NCBI GenBank assembly: GCA_002067965.1
Contig: MVRN01000036.1
Coordinates: 1 to 64,000, forward strand
Direction: 5' to 3'
Length of the DNA stretch: 64,000 bases
Source: Pelotomaculum sp. PtaU1.Bin035
Lineage (GTDB): Bacteria > Bacillota > Desulfotomaculia > Desulfotomaculales > Pelotomaculaceae
Part shown: positions 63,767-64,000 of the stretch, one piece after another
How positions within the stretch are numbered: position 1 is the first letter of the stretch
Layout of the letters: every line of letters begins with the position of its first letter
Program-made: the position numbers and the translations under genes
The notes under the pieces: model-generated
What the model was told of the DNA's origin: nothing
The model's database searches: none
What the model saw: only the letters and a program-made list of their open reading frames with translations

Positions 63767-64000
63767 GTTGAACACCTCTATATGATAATTACAATATAAA
63801 TGTCGGAATTCCTCCCGCCATACCAAAAAAACTGAAATATAGAGTCTAACAAGGCTGTATTGTAACTTATCGGAACTAGTTAAGCAATAACCTGTTCAGT
63901 TGTCCGTAACCGCGAGCTTAAGCGGCGAGTGATAGTGATCCAGGTGAAAGGTTGCATAATTAGAAAATCGCAAATTAATTATTAATTGAGTAGACAATAT
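63767..64000. other. Intergenic end of the window
   Basis: The last 234 bases upstream of the HD-GYP gene are AT-rich. I see no complete gene, riboswitch or tRNA here. Confidence 0.6.

Noticed and set aside
1-64000. tRNA, rRNA and CRISPR elements
   Set aside because: I looked for T-loop patterns, rRNA blocks and regularly spaced direct repeats and found none that held up; only the short periodic GAG leader is repetitive, and it is explained as a TRAP site.

Overview
The window reads as a chromosome segment of an endospore-forming Firmicute of the Peptococcaceae / Desulfotomaculia type (Pelotomaculum- or Desulfotomaculum-like). The evidence is the set of sporulation and germination genes (yhbH, spoVR, spmA/spmB, spoIIP, the YIEGIA pair, spoIVA, a gerA-type operon), an IspH-S1 fusion protein, frequent TTG/GTG starts behind strong Shine-Dalgarno sites, and a trp leader that looks like a TRAP attenuator. 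Assignment to a genus is inference.

Bases 1-12.3 kb are an accessory, mobile-element-rich region. It starts with the tail of a two-gene transposable element: the end of an upstream gene, an ExeA/TnsC-like ATPase, a terminator and repeated TGCAA end motifs. Next is a nitrogenase-like component-1 pair (alpha-like gene intact, beta-like gene split by a -1 frame change), two SsuC/TauC-type permeases, an SsuA/NMT1-type binding protein, a CopA-type P1B ATPase and an FMN-binding split-barrel protein. After these come a scrap of another nitrogenase-family gene, a decayed zinc-ribbon transposase, the matching SsuB/TauB-type ATPase, a truncated Rrf2 regulator and the 3' tail of a group II intron. No NifH-like reductase is present. 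A related short sequence sits at both edges of the module. The genes together suggest import and reduction of a small, perhaps organosulfur, compound by an uncharacterised nitrogenase-like enzyme.

From 12.3 to 24.7 kb lie yhbH-spoVR, a stand-alone thiD2, a TPP-riboswitch-controlled thiS-G-H-E-C operon, spmA-spmB, an rluB-type pseudouridine synthase, two unrecognised genes, a HutP-family gene and aroH. From 24.8 to 38.3 kb there is an aromatic amino acid supercluster (trpE-G-D-C-B-A, then aroF-tyrA-aroA) running into cmk, plsC and ispH-rpsA. The trp leader carries periodic GAG/TAG repeats, an antiterminator and a terminator. trpF is missing from the operon.

From 38.6 to 47.4 kb are a DUF1614 gene, spoIIP, YIEGIA and its small partner, two DUF3189 genes, a DUF512 radical-SAM-like gene, der, plsY and gpsA. 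After a terminator comes spoIVA with a plausible sigma-E promoter. Two paralogous FAD oxidoreductase genes flank a membrane protein gene at 49-52 kb, followed by two very small ferritin-like genes, a gerA-B-C-type germination operon with a small fourth gene, hom-thrB-lysC, a NlpC/P60 lipoprotein hydrolase and an HD-GYP signalling protein. I saw no tRNA or rRNA genes and no CRISPR array.
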